A stretch of 64,000 nt of DNA from Norana najaformis (GCA_964023275.1 OZ029919.1:8418714-8482713); one strand, 5' to 3'; shown: positions 1 through 61,335, numbered from the stretch's first letter. Notes: generated from the sequence alone by a model not told the origin. Made by a program: numbers and translations.

Positions 1-411
1 ACAGAGTTTTTGCTATTGTTTTTTTCTCCCAAAGAATGAAATCAGAAAGCATGGACAGTGTGTGCAGTGAAGAATCTGGCTCCGCAATGAAAACATGTCT
101 AGATCCCAAAATGTGCTCCATATGTTTTTGTATGCTTAGCAGCTGGACTTCGTAACAATATTTTACTAAAAATTAAGGGTAAACAGTAATAATAAACATT
201 CTTCATGCCAGAAATTGACAAGTAATAGCCATTCCAGATGCTTTACCTCTTCTCCAATAAGTTTTCAACCCGAGGGATCATACTCGTATGTACCTCAATA
301 AAAAATATTATTATTAATAATAAGTAATAAAAATCACTAACAAATGATAATTAATAAAAGTTATTATTAAATATGAATATTATTATTATAAAGTCAGTCA
401 GCATAACTAAC
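1..411. other. Intron, left edge
   Basis: This AT-rich sequence downstream of exon 24 contains short AAT-type runs near 300-400. I see no further exon of the WD40 gene in it. Confidence 0.6.
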
Positions 412-49759
<49,348 letters not shown>

Positions 49760-51093
49760 CGTTCGACGATCGGGAAATCTGACGAATTGTCGACAATCAC
49801 TAACTGGAACAGAAATCTAAACCGCTCTTCCATATCGATCCTCTCCCGATCGATCGAACGCCCCAACTGAGGCTTGATATCCTTGATTCCAGAACATGTC
49901 AAGCGAGGCCTTCATTTCAAATTTAACCACGCGATGAACCAATTTTCATTTGTCCGGCTCTCTACCTGTACATGGATGCTTCTATGTATCCGTGTGTCAT
50001 TCTCACTTAACCAACCGTGTCCGGTGCGCCTGTGCCTCTGTAAAGCCACCGACAGACGGACTCTACGGCCTGTGATGGTGCAACGCGAGCCACCAGATTT
50101 ATCGTCGCTCTTTGTTGGTTTTTAAGATGTCATTTAAAAATGGTCCACCGCTTAATTTTATATTTCAACCCAGCTTAGACGAAGATAGAGGTTGGTCTCG
50201 TGATGTAACGAACTGTAAATGTGAATCTACCATAACAATAATAACTCGGGGCTAATACTATTATAGGCCTTATTCGTCTATTGCTCTTTCCTCGCACTAA
50301 TGGGTATCGACTGTCGCACGGTGGCGCCAGGTTAGGTCGTTTTGAAATGGCTTATAATGGGAGCTGATTGGCTAGAGTGAATGGCAGAAACGATGCCATT
50401 CAGACAGACAGACAGACACGCATATAGACACACACACAGACACACTAATACACGCACAGACACATACAGACAGACACACATACACACAGAGAAGCTTAGT
50501 GTTGTCAATTCTTGCTCCAGGCTTATACGTTGACGTTGGTTGATTATGAAGGAGAAGATGATTATGATGATGATGTTCTTCTTCCTGATATCATGTGTTT
50601 CTACAAACCGATGGCTCAGATGTTGATGTATCACATAGGGTCTACGCTTGTGTATAGTTCTACTGTCAGAAGTGGTTTTAGTCAATATATGGTACTGACA
50701 ATGTATATGATATTTTTCACGCGATGCAGAGATGTAAAAATCTAATGTGATTCATGGCCTATACATACATACATATGTGTGTATATGTATATATATATAT
50801 GCCTAAACGTGTCAGAGAGTTCACGAGAAGAAATACTATCAGAATAAATTCATTATTAATTTCCAGCAATAGCGTATTGATTCTGACTGAATTTGTTGAA
50901 TTATCAAGTATAGGGCTAACTGCACAGCGCTGTAGAATATAGGTTCTAGGGCTAGCCGTTCTGTGCTGTTCTGTGACGCAGTCTTAATTAATGCTATTGT
51001 GTTCCTATTAGAGCTGGGTATCAGTATTTTAAGCCGATATCGGTTTTCAGTTTTTTCTCGATACTATGGTTTCGATGTTTCTAGCTATCGGGT
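49760..51093. other. Intergenic, upstream of the neurexin-like gene
   Basis: This holds the presumed 5' flank of the large gene; no TATA box or clear start element was recognised. A CAGACA/CACACA run lies at 50400-50490. Confidence 0.5.
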
Positions 51094-51254
51094 CAGTGGC
51101 GGATTTAGCTATGAGCGTGGGGAGTTTGCCACCCCCGCACCACTCTTGGTTATATGCCGGCGCCTCTCAGACCGTGCGTGGTGGTCTGCCGAATGTGGCG
51201 CCCCTCTTGAAATGCTCTTGCCCCTCCACGCAAGCAGTCGTGGAGCCGCCACTG
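51094..51254. mobile_element. hAT-like MITE (161 bp) with 8-bp target duplication
   Basis: The ends are inverted: CAGTGGCGGATTTAGC on the left and, read in reverse, CAGTGGCGGCTCCACG on the right. The flanks are TATCGGGT and TATCGCGT, seven of eight identical, the target-site length of hAT transposons. It has no ORF. Confidence 0.75.
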
Positions 51255-51699
51255 TATCGCGTATGATCTAGTAAATCTACAAAAAGACCCTAAACATATT
51301 TTCGGTGGGATTTGTGTCCCGTCCAAAGAGCATAAATCAGGAGAACAGTTGAAAGGGAATTAAGTTCACTGTCTTTTGACAGAAACATGTTACAAGTCAT
51401 TAAAACTCTGCTTGATACCACCGTGACCAAAACGTGCATAACACAGCCTATCTATAGGGCCTACGCATGCTGTCTATAAGCGCCTCTATGTATTCAAGCG
51501 CTTATGGGCAAAAATACAATGACATGTATAATAATTAAACGCGTATAATAGTGCTTATGGAAGGGTATATGTGAATAACTTAACGGTGGTCTGTTACCCT
51601 TGGGCGCTGGTGTGACACATAATATGTACGATGTGAGTACACCTAGTGGAATAGATGATCTCGTGTTGCATTCTTTGTCTACCGTTGCTGCCTGACTGT

Positions 51700-51960
51700 C
51701 CGTCCACGTCTGTTTGACTGTCTGTTTGCAAGTGTCCCTCCACGCATCTGATCATCTGCCCATAAATAGTAAGTAAGTAAGTAATGCAGCAGGGACACTT
51801 GCTGGCTCACTGTCCACGTCTGTTTGACTGTCTGCAAGTGTCCCTCCACGCATCTGATCATCTGCCCATAAATAGTAAGTAAGTAAGTAAGTAAGTAATG
51901 CATTAATGCATTTGTTAAAACGCCATATGTCCGTCGACTGAGCGAGGAATCTACTGTGTT
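51700..51960. repeat. Local direct duplication plus dispersed repeat end
   Basis: GTCCACGTCTGTTTGACTGT, AAGTGTCCCTCCACGCATCT and GATCATCTGCCCATAAATAG occur twice about 110 bp apart, each followed by a TAAG run. The AACGCCATATG repeat end follows at 51900. Confidence 0.85.
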
Positions 51961-52535
51961 GGCGCATGCATTTCTGTAGGACATTTGCGTTTATGGTGAT
52001 AACCTAATCGTGCGGCGATACGACCAAATTGTGCAATTGTTGAGGTAATTATTTTACTTTTTAAATACAATTTTGCACCAGTATTAACCGAATTCTGAAT
52101 TTTACATCGAAATTATTTTCTGTTTACTGGATTTGTGCAATGATAAAATCCTCTAGGTCTGAAGGTGCCCTGGATGGACTGACGAATTATGATTATGATT
52201 AGAAGGGCGGGGGCTGTAATGGCACTTGGCCGATAAAGGGTTTCATCAGATGTCCTTGTCTTTATGTTTTGTCCGTTCGTCTACCTGTCTTTTTGTCTGT
52301 GTATCTATATGTCTGCCTTCGTCTGTTTGTCTGTCTACACTCAGCTCATCTGTCTCTGATGCTGAGACAGATGAGATGAGGATCATTCATATCATTCGGA
52401 CTATAAATTGTACACATGGTGAAGACTGTGGAGATGGAAACAAAAAAGTCCAAGGTCAGAATACATGTAGCTGGAAAAGATGCAGCCAGTGTGGAGTGGA
52501 AAACTGCTTAGTATAAACACAGAGAACAAATAAAT

Positions 52536-52566
<31 letters not shown>

Positions 52567-52589
52567 GGTGAAGAGCATGGTGCAGAAGA

Positions 52590-52815
52590 GCAATTTAGTA
52601 AATCCCACCCTGATCAGTCTTCCCATTTCCCTCAGCTTAAAAACACCCCACCCTAGCCTCCTCTCCCTCCTCTCTCTGGTCTTCTGGCAACCGGTCTTGG
52701 TTCTTGACATGGCATCTTTGAACAACCCTACGGACTTGACGCAGCGCCGGTGAATAAACTGATGCCCTGCGCTTAGCTTTTAAGTAGCGCTTTATAAATT
52801 CGAGTTTGCGATTAC
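52590..52815 (+). mobile_element. Retroelement 3' fragment
   Basis: It ends TTTTAAGTAGCGCTTTATAAATTCGAG, the dispersed tail motif (key part AGCGCTTTATAAAT). It lies just downstream of the protease homologue's stop. Confidence 0.5.
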
Positions 52816-52955
52816 GACTAAATGAAAAACTGCCACAAGACAATACGAATCTATTCGCACATCGCATTGCTGTCTTTCTCGTTCAATTAGAGTTTAGTGA
52901 AAGTTCAAATCGTAGCTGGGAAACGATTGGTGGCGCTGCTGTGCTCCGAGTGGCA

Positions 52956-53120
52956 TCACTTGTGGGCATTGATGACGCCGTTGATCCAGTGCAGGAAGTA
53001 AGGCATGTTCGTGAAGATCTGAGGGACTCTTCCGTCGCAGCCCGGATCCACAAGTGAGGTAACCCCAGCCAGGTAGAACTGGGCATCGACTAAACAACTC
53101 AACGGTCCTCCGAAATCACC
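52956..53120 (-). CDS. Protease homologue exon 6: mutated Ser site, C-terminus
   Basis: The acceptor TTGCAG|GGT is phase 0. It encodes [30 protein letters not shown] and a stop at 52956. Every S1 landmark except the catalytic Ser is present. Confidence 0.9.
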   Translation of the reverse strand, partial: GDFGGPLSCLVDAQFYLAGVTSLVDPGCDGRVPQIFTNMPYFLHWINGVINAHK

Positions 53121-53455
53121 CTGCAACAGTTTGAGCAACAGCAGCAAAAGAATTATTCGCACAAGCAGGCTAGACATTGTAGGCCGTTTTACTATTAAAA
53201 ATCATTCAACTGTATTTCTATCTGTCAGGGAAAACTTTAGGCTACACTCCCCAAAGTTTGTAATAAAGTTTATTCTTCACTTCGATTCTACTTAAAATAT
53301 ACATTTGCATCAGTTGCGATTTGGTCAAGCGGAATTAAGGGTTGTCATTATTGCTGTTGCAATTGTTGTTGTTATTATTATCATTAAGCTTATTATTATT
53401 ATTATTATTATTGATGTTGTTGTTGTTGTTGTTGTTCTTCTTCTTCTTCTTCTTC

Positions 53456-53501
<46 letters not shown>

Positions 53502-56114
53502 CAGGAACAAAAACGTTACTGCTAGACTTAAAAAGGGCATCCAAACTAAATGTTCTCTTCCCCACTGAGAACATTATTATTATTATTATTATCATCGTAA
53601 TCGTAATCCCGGGATTTCTACAAGCGCCCATCGAAAGCCATGTCCGGGGACCAGCTTATCACAGGCGCTCAATCAAAACAAAATCGATAGGCAAAAGGGT
53701 TCGGTTCCAAGGTAGAGGTCCAAAAGTCAGGCAGAAAGACAGAGATATGCCTACTAAACTTATTGCTGGTTGTTGTTGTTGTTGTTGTCGTACCTATGAC
53801 TCACCTGACATGGTCCGGTGGTGTGCGAGACCTGGTCATAGCCGCAGACCTCAGTGCGCAGGACGAGGCGATTGATGATGAGCTCACAGTTGACGTCACC
53901 AATGAGATCAATGCCACTGCGCAGAAGGATGTCCGAATAGCTGCCGCCCACTTAACAGAAAATGTTATTAAATCGTATATTATTAATAATTTCATTAAAT
54001 ATACGTTCTGTTTCGTGCGATTAAGCTCATCCTACGTTCTCATAATTATTTTTTATCCACACTGGTCTTTCATCTCGCAGGGCCGGTCATTTATGGCTAC
54101 CCACACCATTTGGTTATTCATGACCCTCTCAAGCTGCTTAATTTGTGTCCACGCTGACTGCACTGTACTTCAGCAGGCGGCCACTTTGGACTAGAAACAT
54201 GACCTCTGGCATAGTCTACCTACCGAGCATGCTCATACTACTACTACTACTACTACTACTACTTATTGTTATCATTATTATTAAATTATTATTATTAAAT
54301 TATTATTAGTATTAGTATTATTAAATTATTATTATTAAATTATCATTGAAGCCGGGAAAACAGGAGACACTGTAAGAAATAAACAGACCGAAAGAGGTAA
54401 GTTTTCAGCTTGGAACGGAAGACAGATATGTCAGATAAAGATCGATCTTAAAGGGGGAGAGACAGAGACAGAGACAGACTGAGACAGACAGAGACAGACT
54501 GAGACAGACTGAGACAGACAGAGACAGAGACAGAGGAGAGATCGATGGACGTGACATGTAGGTTACCTTCGGTGACTCCCCATCCAGTGACGAAGCAGTT
54601 GGGGTTCTGCACATAGCTGGTGTCGTTGGTCGGGGGCAGACAAATCGGTCGGATGGTGGGTGAGGTGAAGTTGTAGGGAACATCGAACCTCAGCAGAGCC
54701 AAATCATTCAGAAGCGTCGTCGGATTGAAACCCGGATGCTAAGCGAGTAATGTAAATAAATTTGAATTGTAATGTAATGTGAATTTATAATGTAAAGATG
54801 TAATGTAATGCAACACGAATAGGGGCCTGTAATGATACAGTGTAAATACGTTTTAAAGATGTTAGCATTTGAGTTGTAACGTAACGTGAATTTGTAATGT
54901 AAATATGTAATGTAATACAAAACAAATAGGGGCCTGTAGTCATGCAATTTGATGTTATTTTAATGTAATGTAAATATGTAATTTAATGACGACAATTTGG
55001 ATATCACCGTAAATAGCAAGCTAGTGATAAGTTCGAAAATTTAAAGAGTTACGATAGTAACACAATGTAGACCTACTAGACCTAGAATACTCGTAGGCCT
55101 AATTTATTTATCGCCAAAGTAATCAGCTTTTCAGTTAATTAGACCTATTAATAAACGTTATCAATGAATCTGAAAAGGATTCGACTGATAAAGTAGACTA
55201 TAGCTGAATGCAACATTAGCCTACATCAGCTGTTTATTATCTGTTTATTCAGGTGACGAGGGTGGTCCCCGTCATCATATGCCGAGGTTAAGAAATACGA
55301 AGTCTCTAACACTTTATGCCTTCTCCTTCTCCTTCTCCTCCTCCTCCTCCTTCTCCTTCTTCTTCTTCGCGTCCTTCTTCTTCTTCGCGTTCTTATTATT
55401 GTTATAATAATAATAATGTTATTATTATTACTATTACTATTATTATTACGCATTTAGACGATAATTATGATATACCTTCAGCATTCGCGGGAAGTTTAAA
55501 ATGTGAGCTGCCGTTGGATTGCTGTGGTCTTGTTTGCGCCTCAGCCGAAAGATCCTTCCACCTCTTAATAACACAACACTTCGGACGCGTTTCTATAGAG
55601 GCGTGAAGACAAATGTGTTACATTACCTTTTTACACTTTTCTGCCCTGGCCAGGATTTGAACTCCCGACCTTTGGTTTGACAGTCGAGCATGCTAACCAG
55701 TAGACCATTTCTAGACACGTAATTGTAGGTCTGTGGTGTGAAACTTAACTATAATGATTTGGTCTTCGGTGATGGTGCGCAGTTGTGTAGCTTCATCGAC
55801 GGGGTCCGATCTGCGGTGCACTCCAGCGAGCGCCACCAGCTGAGCTCTGAGCAAAACACAAGGTCAACAAAGGTCAAAGTAACGAACTACATTATGTGCA
55901 CTTAACTACCAATGTTCATAATGATTTATATGAATACTATCCTATTCCGCGCAGACCATCTGCACGCTAGTTCGGCAAACTGTCCCATATGGAGATAATT
56001 CACTGTTGTTTCCCTTATCTCCTTCTCCCCTCCACCTAACTGGACTAAATGGACCACCGACAGCCCGAGCGACCGTCCTGCGTAACTGTATTAAATGGAC
56101 CAGCTACCACGGCT

Positions 56115-56155
<41 letters not shown>

Positions 56156-56877
56156 ATAAAAGATGGATGGATGGATGGACGGACGGACGGACGGACGGAC
56201 GGACAGACAGATGGGTGGATGGGTGGGTGGATGGATGGTGGATGGATGGATGGGTGGATGTGTGGGTGGGTGGATGGATGGGTGGATGGATGGGTGGGTG
56301 GATGGATGGACAGACGGACGGACGGACGGACGGACGGACGGACGGATGGATGGATGGTCTCAAGTCTCAACAGAGAGTATGCAGAGCAGTGTACAGATTA
56401 CTGTTATTGCTCATCCTCGATGCAATGCGGTCCATGCTGGAACTATCGGCTATGGATGGGAATCCGTTGGTTGGGCGTTACGTGTATGCGGGAGCCATTC
56501 ACTGGTGAGTTTTCTAATTAATCTAGCATTGCTTGCTGAACTTTCTGTTCTTAATGACATCTAACATAGTTTAGGCTAGCGTTGGGAGCGCCTCTGTTTA
56601 GTTTAACTCGAAGCGGCGCTATACAAATTTCTAATTACAATAACTTACGTATTGTTGAAGACACACTGTGCGGCCGTGACGCCCCAGTTGGGGCCGATAA
56701 TGACGCCCCCACAGACGAGGGTTCGAGAGCCGGCGTTGTCCTCTTCGATGGACAGTTGCCAGGGCCAGACAGCGGGGTCCGTCACCTCACCTCCAATGAT
56801 CGCAGCATCCACCTGATTCGCTGGGGGCTCAGGAACACCACACGTCACCTGACCTACACAGGCCAATCAGACCAGTC

Positions 56878-56909
<32 letters not shown>

Positions 56910-58425
56910 GTAATAAAAATAATAATACTAAAAAGGAGGAGGAGGAGAAGGAGGGGAGGAGGAGAAGGAGAAGAAGAACAAGGAGGAGGAAGAGGAGGAG
57001 AAGAAGAAGAAGTGTTAGCGACTTCATATTTTTTAACCTCGGCATATGAGGGCCGGAGGCCATCCCTCTCCCTCGCCCCTGAATAAACAACCATCCACCG
57101 ACGTCCTATACTTTATGATTACGGCGCTTTGAAAGTCATTCTATAAGATTAGATCAGATCAGACCACGTGACTTATAAAAGACTTCTATAGCGGCGCAGT
57201 TATCATGACACACGGGGAACCAGTCGATGGGAAACCATAAGAACCCAGAAAAGCGGACTCCTTAGACTAATCATCAGCAATTAATCGGATTACCATGGGT
57301 CAGTTTTTGGTGCGCCATCGAAGAAAGTCTTCTTATTGTTTATCTTAAACGAGTAGAAGCTGCCATGGGCACGAATTGTTAGCGCCTTCATTTTCACAGT
57401 CTCGGTATATCGAAGCGAGTCCTCTCCCTCCCCGTCAAATCTCCCATTGAGGGTGATCATGTACCGCGCTATAAAAATAAGTTGACCTTAAGTAGGCTAA
57501 ATTATATATAGTTGACAGTGTGGACTAAATTGTATTAGACTTGATCTTGTTGGATTAACTCTAAATCATACTATACATCAGACAAGCTAGAGTTGTAAAC
57601 ATTCATCAAATAAAATTAGATAATCCTAACTTATCAGGTTCGAAGTTTGTTGCACAGGATGGGTTCAGCGTTTAGGTCCACACAAGACGAAAAGTCGGCT
57701 ACAGAATTGGAGAGAGGAAGAAGCAGTAGGAGGACAAGAAAGGGAAAGGAACGAGCTGAAACTACATCTCCGAGTAGAGTCTGCCTGAGTTATCCGATCT
57801 TGATCGATCTCGATCGATGGAGAAAATGGTGAATGAGCGAAACAAGGACCACGTGACATCTGCATGTAGGAACGCTTTCAGAAACTTTGTAAGAGTGTGA
57901 ACCTGCTGTTTGGCCCTTTGAGTTGTCAATTCTCACAATGCATTGCATTGGCAAAAGCCACCATCACATAACTTGAAACTTGAAACATTCAGCGCCTTCG
58001 AGAGGTTCGTGTGCATAAGGCGCTATACAAATTCCCAGCTCCATTCATCCATCCATCCATCCATCCATCTATCCATACATACATACATACATACAAGAGT
58101 CCAAGACAAATCACACACAAACCAAGTAGTCTACTTGTTAATAATTAGTTCTGTTAACTATCATCCAATCTAATGTACTTGATACGGGCCCCTAAAATAT
58201 GCATATATACCTCTAAAATGCCTGTTAACGAGCGTTATATGTAGGCCTGTATATAAGAAATTAGTCCTAATGACCTTAAGTTGCGAAAGCACCATTATTA
58301 AACCACCGTGGCTAATAAGCGTTAATAATTGCAACATCTATGCTCGACTAACCTGAAATACGAACAGCAGAGACGCAGAGTAGCAGCGCAACCTGCAGAA
58401 GGATCCACTTTCCAAAAGACGCCAT
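52956..58425 (-). CDS. Secreted serine protease homologue, inactive (gene span, six exons)
   Basis: Six exons join in phase into 285 residues plus a stop: a signal peptide (about 1-19), a short propeptide with Cys29, and a chymotrypsin-fold (S1) domain from IIGG (43-46). The cysteines that hold the fold together are kept (Cys72-Cys88, and Cys29 with the one in ICLPP). The catalytic triad is broken: TAAQC has Gln87 where His belongs, NDLALL keeps Asp137, and GDFGGP has Phe234 where Ser belongs. The residue before IIGG is Ala, not Arg/Lys, so normal tryptic activation is also lost. S1 homologues of this type act as cofactors, lectin-like or immune regulators in invertebrates; the role here is unknown. 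All splice sites are intact and there is no frameshift, so it looks like a maintained gene, not a pseudogene. Confidence 0.88.
53390..53510. repeat. Compound trinucleotide tract in intron 5
   Basis: ATT, GTT, CTT and ATT blocks follow one another. Shadow ORFs of poly-Leu, poly-Ile and poly-Asn come from it. Confidence 0.93.
53590..53725 (-). mobile_element. LINE 3' tail
   Basis: Reverse copy of the tail at 48600-48790 (GCGCCCATCGAAAGCC, AAACAAAATCGATAGGC). Confidence 0.6.
53805..53950 (-). CDS. Protease homologue exon 5
   Basis: The acceptor GTTAAG|TG is phase 1 and the donor GTCAG|GTGAG is phase 0. It encodes [16 protein letters not shown], the VCGYDQ strand and TTGPCQ just before the GD-x-GGP motif. 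The position six residues before the Ser site is Gly, so there is no trypsin-type Asp. Confidence 0.87.
54240..54345. repeat. CTA/ATT trinucleotide tract
   Basis: CTA units are followed by ATT and TTAAAT units in intron 4. Confidence 0.88.
54350..54445 (-). mobile_element. LINE C-terminal fragment
   Basis: GGTAAGTTTTCAGCT(T/C)GGA and flanking bases match 26915-27000, the end of a CR1/L2-like reverse transcriptase. Confidence 0.55.
54455..54535. repeat. GAGACA hexanucleotide tract
   Basis: Units of GAGACA and GACTGA repeat close to the exon 4 donor (54566). Confidence 0.9.
54567..54738 (-). CDS. Protease homologue exon 4: Asp site
   Basis: The acceptor CGCTTAG|CAT is phase 0 and the donor GAAG|GTAAC is phase 1. 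It encodes [14 protein letters not shown] with the retained Asp, IRPICLPP and [10 protein letters not shown], all standard S1 landmarks. Confidence 0.9.
54755..54955. repeat. About 110-bp direct duplication in intron 3
   Basis: Two copies share GTAATGTAATG, GTGAATTT and AATAGGGGCCTGTA with AT-rich spacers. Confidence 0.8.
55245..55330 (+). mobile_element. SINE family A fragment and CTT tract
   Basis: CCGTCATCATATGCCGAGGT and GAAGTCTCTAACACTTTATG match the 3' part of SINE A, ending in a CTT/CCT run to 55385. A reversed SINE A head lies nearby at 55640-55715. Confidence 0.6.
55750..55846 (-). CDS. Protease homologue exon 3
   Basis: The acceptor TGCTCAG|A is phase 2 and the donor ATTATA|GTTAAG is phase 0. 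It encodes [14 protein letters not shown] and the [10 protein letters not shown] strand that leads to the Asp loop. Confidence 0.83.
56160..56355. repeat. ATGG/ACGG tetranucleotide minisatellite in intron 2
   Basis: GATG, GGAC and GGTG units run for almost 200 bp. Frames are open in all directions but have no protein meaning. Confidence 0.95.
56649..56853 (-). CDS. Protease homologue exon 2: propeptide, IIGG, mutated His site
   Basis: The acceptor GTGTAG|GT is phase 1 and the donor AATAC|GTAAG is phase 2. It encodes the propeptide cysteine, [20 protein letters not shown], the [11 protein letters not shown] strand and TAAQC. Confidence 0.9.
56880..57090 (-). mobile_element. Simple repeat and SINE family A fragment in intron 1
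   Basis: AAT then AGG/AAG runs (56880-57012) join a reverse SINE A end (TTAGCGACTTCATATTTTTT, CTCGGCATATGAGGGC). A second diverged reverse end lies at about 57380-57445. Confidence 0.6.
58353..58425 (-). CDS. Protease homologue exon 1: signal peptide
   Basis: ATG at 58425 begins [20 protein letters not shown], a clean signal peptide. The donor TTTCAG|GTTAG is phase 1. It is the only ATG in frame before the conserved domain. Confidence 0.85.
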
Positions 58426-60600
58426 TGCTCTTAACTGGAAGGAACTACAAACTTCAAGCGTCAGATATACAGACAATTATTGATCAGGAGAACCAGTCGA
58501 CTTGATCGAACAGCCTTCGAACATCGCAGGAACTGAATGCAGCGGGGAACTGGACGCCTCTTCTACCTGCGCGATGACGTGTAAGAAACCCCGCCGGCGG
58601 CGGCGACAAACGCTATCGAAGGCTTTCTATAGGTCGCACGGCAAGACAGCTGTAGCTGGTGTCCGCTTGGACGATATTAGTCGTGAGAAACGGCCTTCGT
58701 CTCACATCTGTCGCTGTTGATAGGCGCCTGGTTAGGTCTTATCTCGCCAGGGAAGGACATCTTGAAGGCCTTGTAGTAATTAGCCTATTATACCGATTAT
58801 ATAATAAGTATTTCACACTTTGTAGAAATATTCGTAATTTCAGGGTAAGCATAAAGCATGCGCCATACGCCATACTGACCAACAGTGTTTCGAGCTGACA
58901 TAATCAAGTCAGCATCCTATAAGGGAGAATTAAACTATTGCCAGACTGATGAATTTAGGCTTAATAATATCACAACAATAACTACAGCGCCTATTAATTG
59001 CCTCGGAAAAATGCTTAATGATGATTGCTATGATAGTTAGTTAACTACACCGGCTGCCAACTGATGAGTCAATTAGCATTATAGTAGAAAAACCTATCAA
59101 AACTACTTGTCTGACATCTGTTATTAGATCAATTTTCAACAAATCTCCGATGGCTTTGATCCTAACTTCCATCCACTTGTCTTCAGCTTCTTCAAACCTG
59201 CAGCACCCCTGTCTGAAATTCACAACTTCATTGTCTCGTCGCTAACGAGCCATCTACAGACCTCATTCAAAAGTCTGCCCGCTTCAAGGAATGCTTCGAC
59301 GTCCAGTGTTGTCCACTGACCGTTGTCCAGGTAGTACCGTAGCTTCAGAGAAAGAGGAGGAGGAGGAGGAGGAGCAGAAGAGGATGAGAGGTAGGGGCGG
59401 AGTAGGAGACAGGCTGCTTCCTTCTTATAGTTATTTGACTTTTGGTCTAGGCCTCTTCTCAAAAATTAATAATAATAATTAATAATAATAATAAATAATA
59501 ATTAGTAACTTCTAATGTGTCGGTGCATCAACCGATGGCGCACCAAAACGAAGCCACAATCAGGTCGATACCCAGAAGGTCAGTCCCCACGACAGAGAGG
59601 CAGCCTGTGGTGTATAAGCAATTTGAAACAGGTTTTAAGTTGAGAACGAAATGACAGAAGCGACTGAGCAGAACAAACGGACAAGGGAGGGTGTCCCAGA
59701 ATTAGTCAAGTAAGTTAACACTGCCTTTCTCTTGACAATAATTTGCCAAATTATCGTTCTAAATCTGCCTCGACTTCATTTCAAAACGTGAAATTTTGGC
59801 CGAGGTCGGTCGAAATGTAGAAAGCTAAATCACAAAAGCGTGAAGCATCCGCGGGCGAAAGGCGTGATACACCAGTTTCTCGTCAAGTCATAAGATCTCA
59901 ACGAAGTTCCGGGCAAAGCCCCACCCGCCAAAGATAGTAAGGATCTTTTTAAATATCTATTAATGATATTGGTCTTTTGTATGTCAACCTGATAACCTCC
60001 GACATACTTTATCAGAAAGAGTGGAGTGGCTGACTTGACTTGACCACTAAGCTTCCAAGGGGGGTATTGTATGGATCTCAGCCTTATTTTTTATCATGGT
60101 TACGAAGCTGACCTTTTTGGCCTAGCGCTCGAACTCCTACCCGCTTGGTAAAACCAAACCTGCCAAAATCCTAAGACACAGCTGAGAAGTGGCAGCTTGG
60201 TGCTGCACCTTTGAGAGGTTTTTATGATACAGATGCAGTCGACGCTGGCAGGCACAACAGAGTTAAGCAACATGAAGTAAGACAGTAAGTAAGTAAGACA
60301 TTTGTTAACACGCCATGTGTCTATCGGCTGAGAGAGGAATCGTAGGCGAAGTATCTGGCTGGATAACCATTCACAGAATACCAAAGCACATCTGGGCAAA
60401 ATCAGCCGACCAACCTTTAATACCAAGCTCTACATGGTAACAGATGATAGACTTCTGTCTTACTGCGAGGCCACCGTCAGACACTGCAGAGACCACAGTG
60501 ATATTAATTCAAGTGGCTGTGGTTTGATGTAGTAACAAATAAAACATCAAACTTGATGTGGAATATCCACTCAGAATCAGTGGCAAGAAGATAAAGACGA
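58426..60600. other. Intergenic between protease homologue and lectin
   Basis: It contains a reverse ORF at 59220-59462 with a non-repetitive part (RYYLDNGQWTTLDVEAFLEA) of unknown origin and a poly-Pro/Ser part from a GGA run. An AAT run lies at about 59465-59505 and a dispersed repeat end at 60290-60355. A CATC run and a repeat tail at about 58010-58095 belong to the intron before it. Confidence 0.45.
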
Positions 60601-60619
60601 TCTCTACAGGATTCGAAAG

Positions 60620-61335
60620 CATGGTGATCATAAGTTCATTGATTGAGATAGTGCCAACAATTCATGGCGTGGTGATCATAAGTTCATTGATTGAGATAGT
60701 GACAACATTCATGGCGTGGTGATCATAAGTTCATTCATTGAGATAGTGCCAACAATTCATGGCGTGGTGATCATAAGTTCATTGATTGAGATAGTGCCAA
60801 CAATTCATGGCGTGGTGATCATAAGTTCATTGATTGAGATAGTGCCAACAATTCATGGCGTGGTGATCATAAGTTCATTGATTGAGATAGTGACAACATT
60901 CATGGCGTGGTGATCATAAGTTCATTCATTGAGATAGTGCCAACAATTCATGGCGTGGTGATCATAAGTTCATTGATTGAGATAGTGCCAACAATTCATG
61001 GCGTGATCATAAGTTCATTGATTGAGATAGTGCCAACAATTCATGGCGTGGTGATCATAAGTTCATTGATTGAGATAGTGCCAACAATTCATGGCATGGT
61101 GATCATAAGTTCATTGATTGAGAAAGTGCCAACAATTCATGGCGTGGTGATCATAAGTTCATTGATTGAGATAGTGCCAACAATTCATGGCGTGGTGATC
61201 ATAAGTTCATTGATTGAGATAGTGCCAACAATTCATGGCGTGGTGATCATAAGTTCATTGATTGAGATAGTGCCAACAATTCATGGCGTGGTGATCATAA
61301 GTTCATTGATTGAGATAGTGCAAACAATTCATGAA
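60620..61335. repeat. 48-bp minisatellite, about 15 copies
   Basis: The unit begins GCGTGGTGATCATAAGTTCA and continues TTGATTGAGATAGTGCCAAC. Since 48 is divisible by three the plus strand stays open with a 16-residue periodic peptide (GVVIISSLIEIVPTIH). Two units carry the same variant about 190 bp apart, a sign of higher-order duplication. Confidence 0.95.

Noticed and set aside
56006..56564. Gly/Trp/Asp-rich ORFs
   Set aside because: They come from the ATGG/ACGG minisatellite in an intron of the protease homologue.
58502..58720. Plus-strand ORF with an Arg-rich run upstream of the protease homologue
   Set aside because: It has no recognisable domain, no splice context, and lies in the presumed promoter region of the minus-strand gene.
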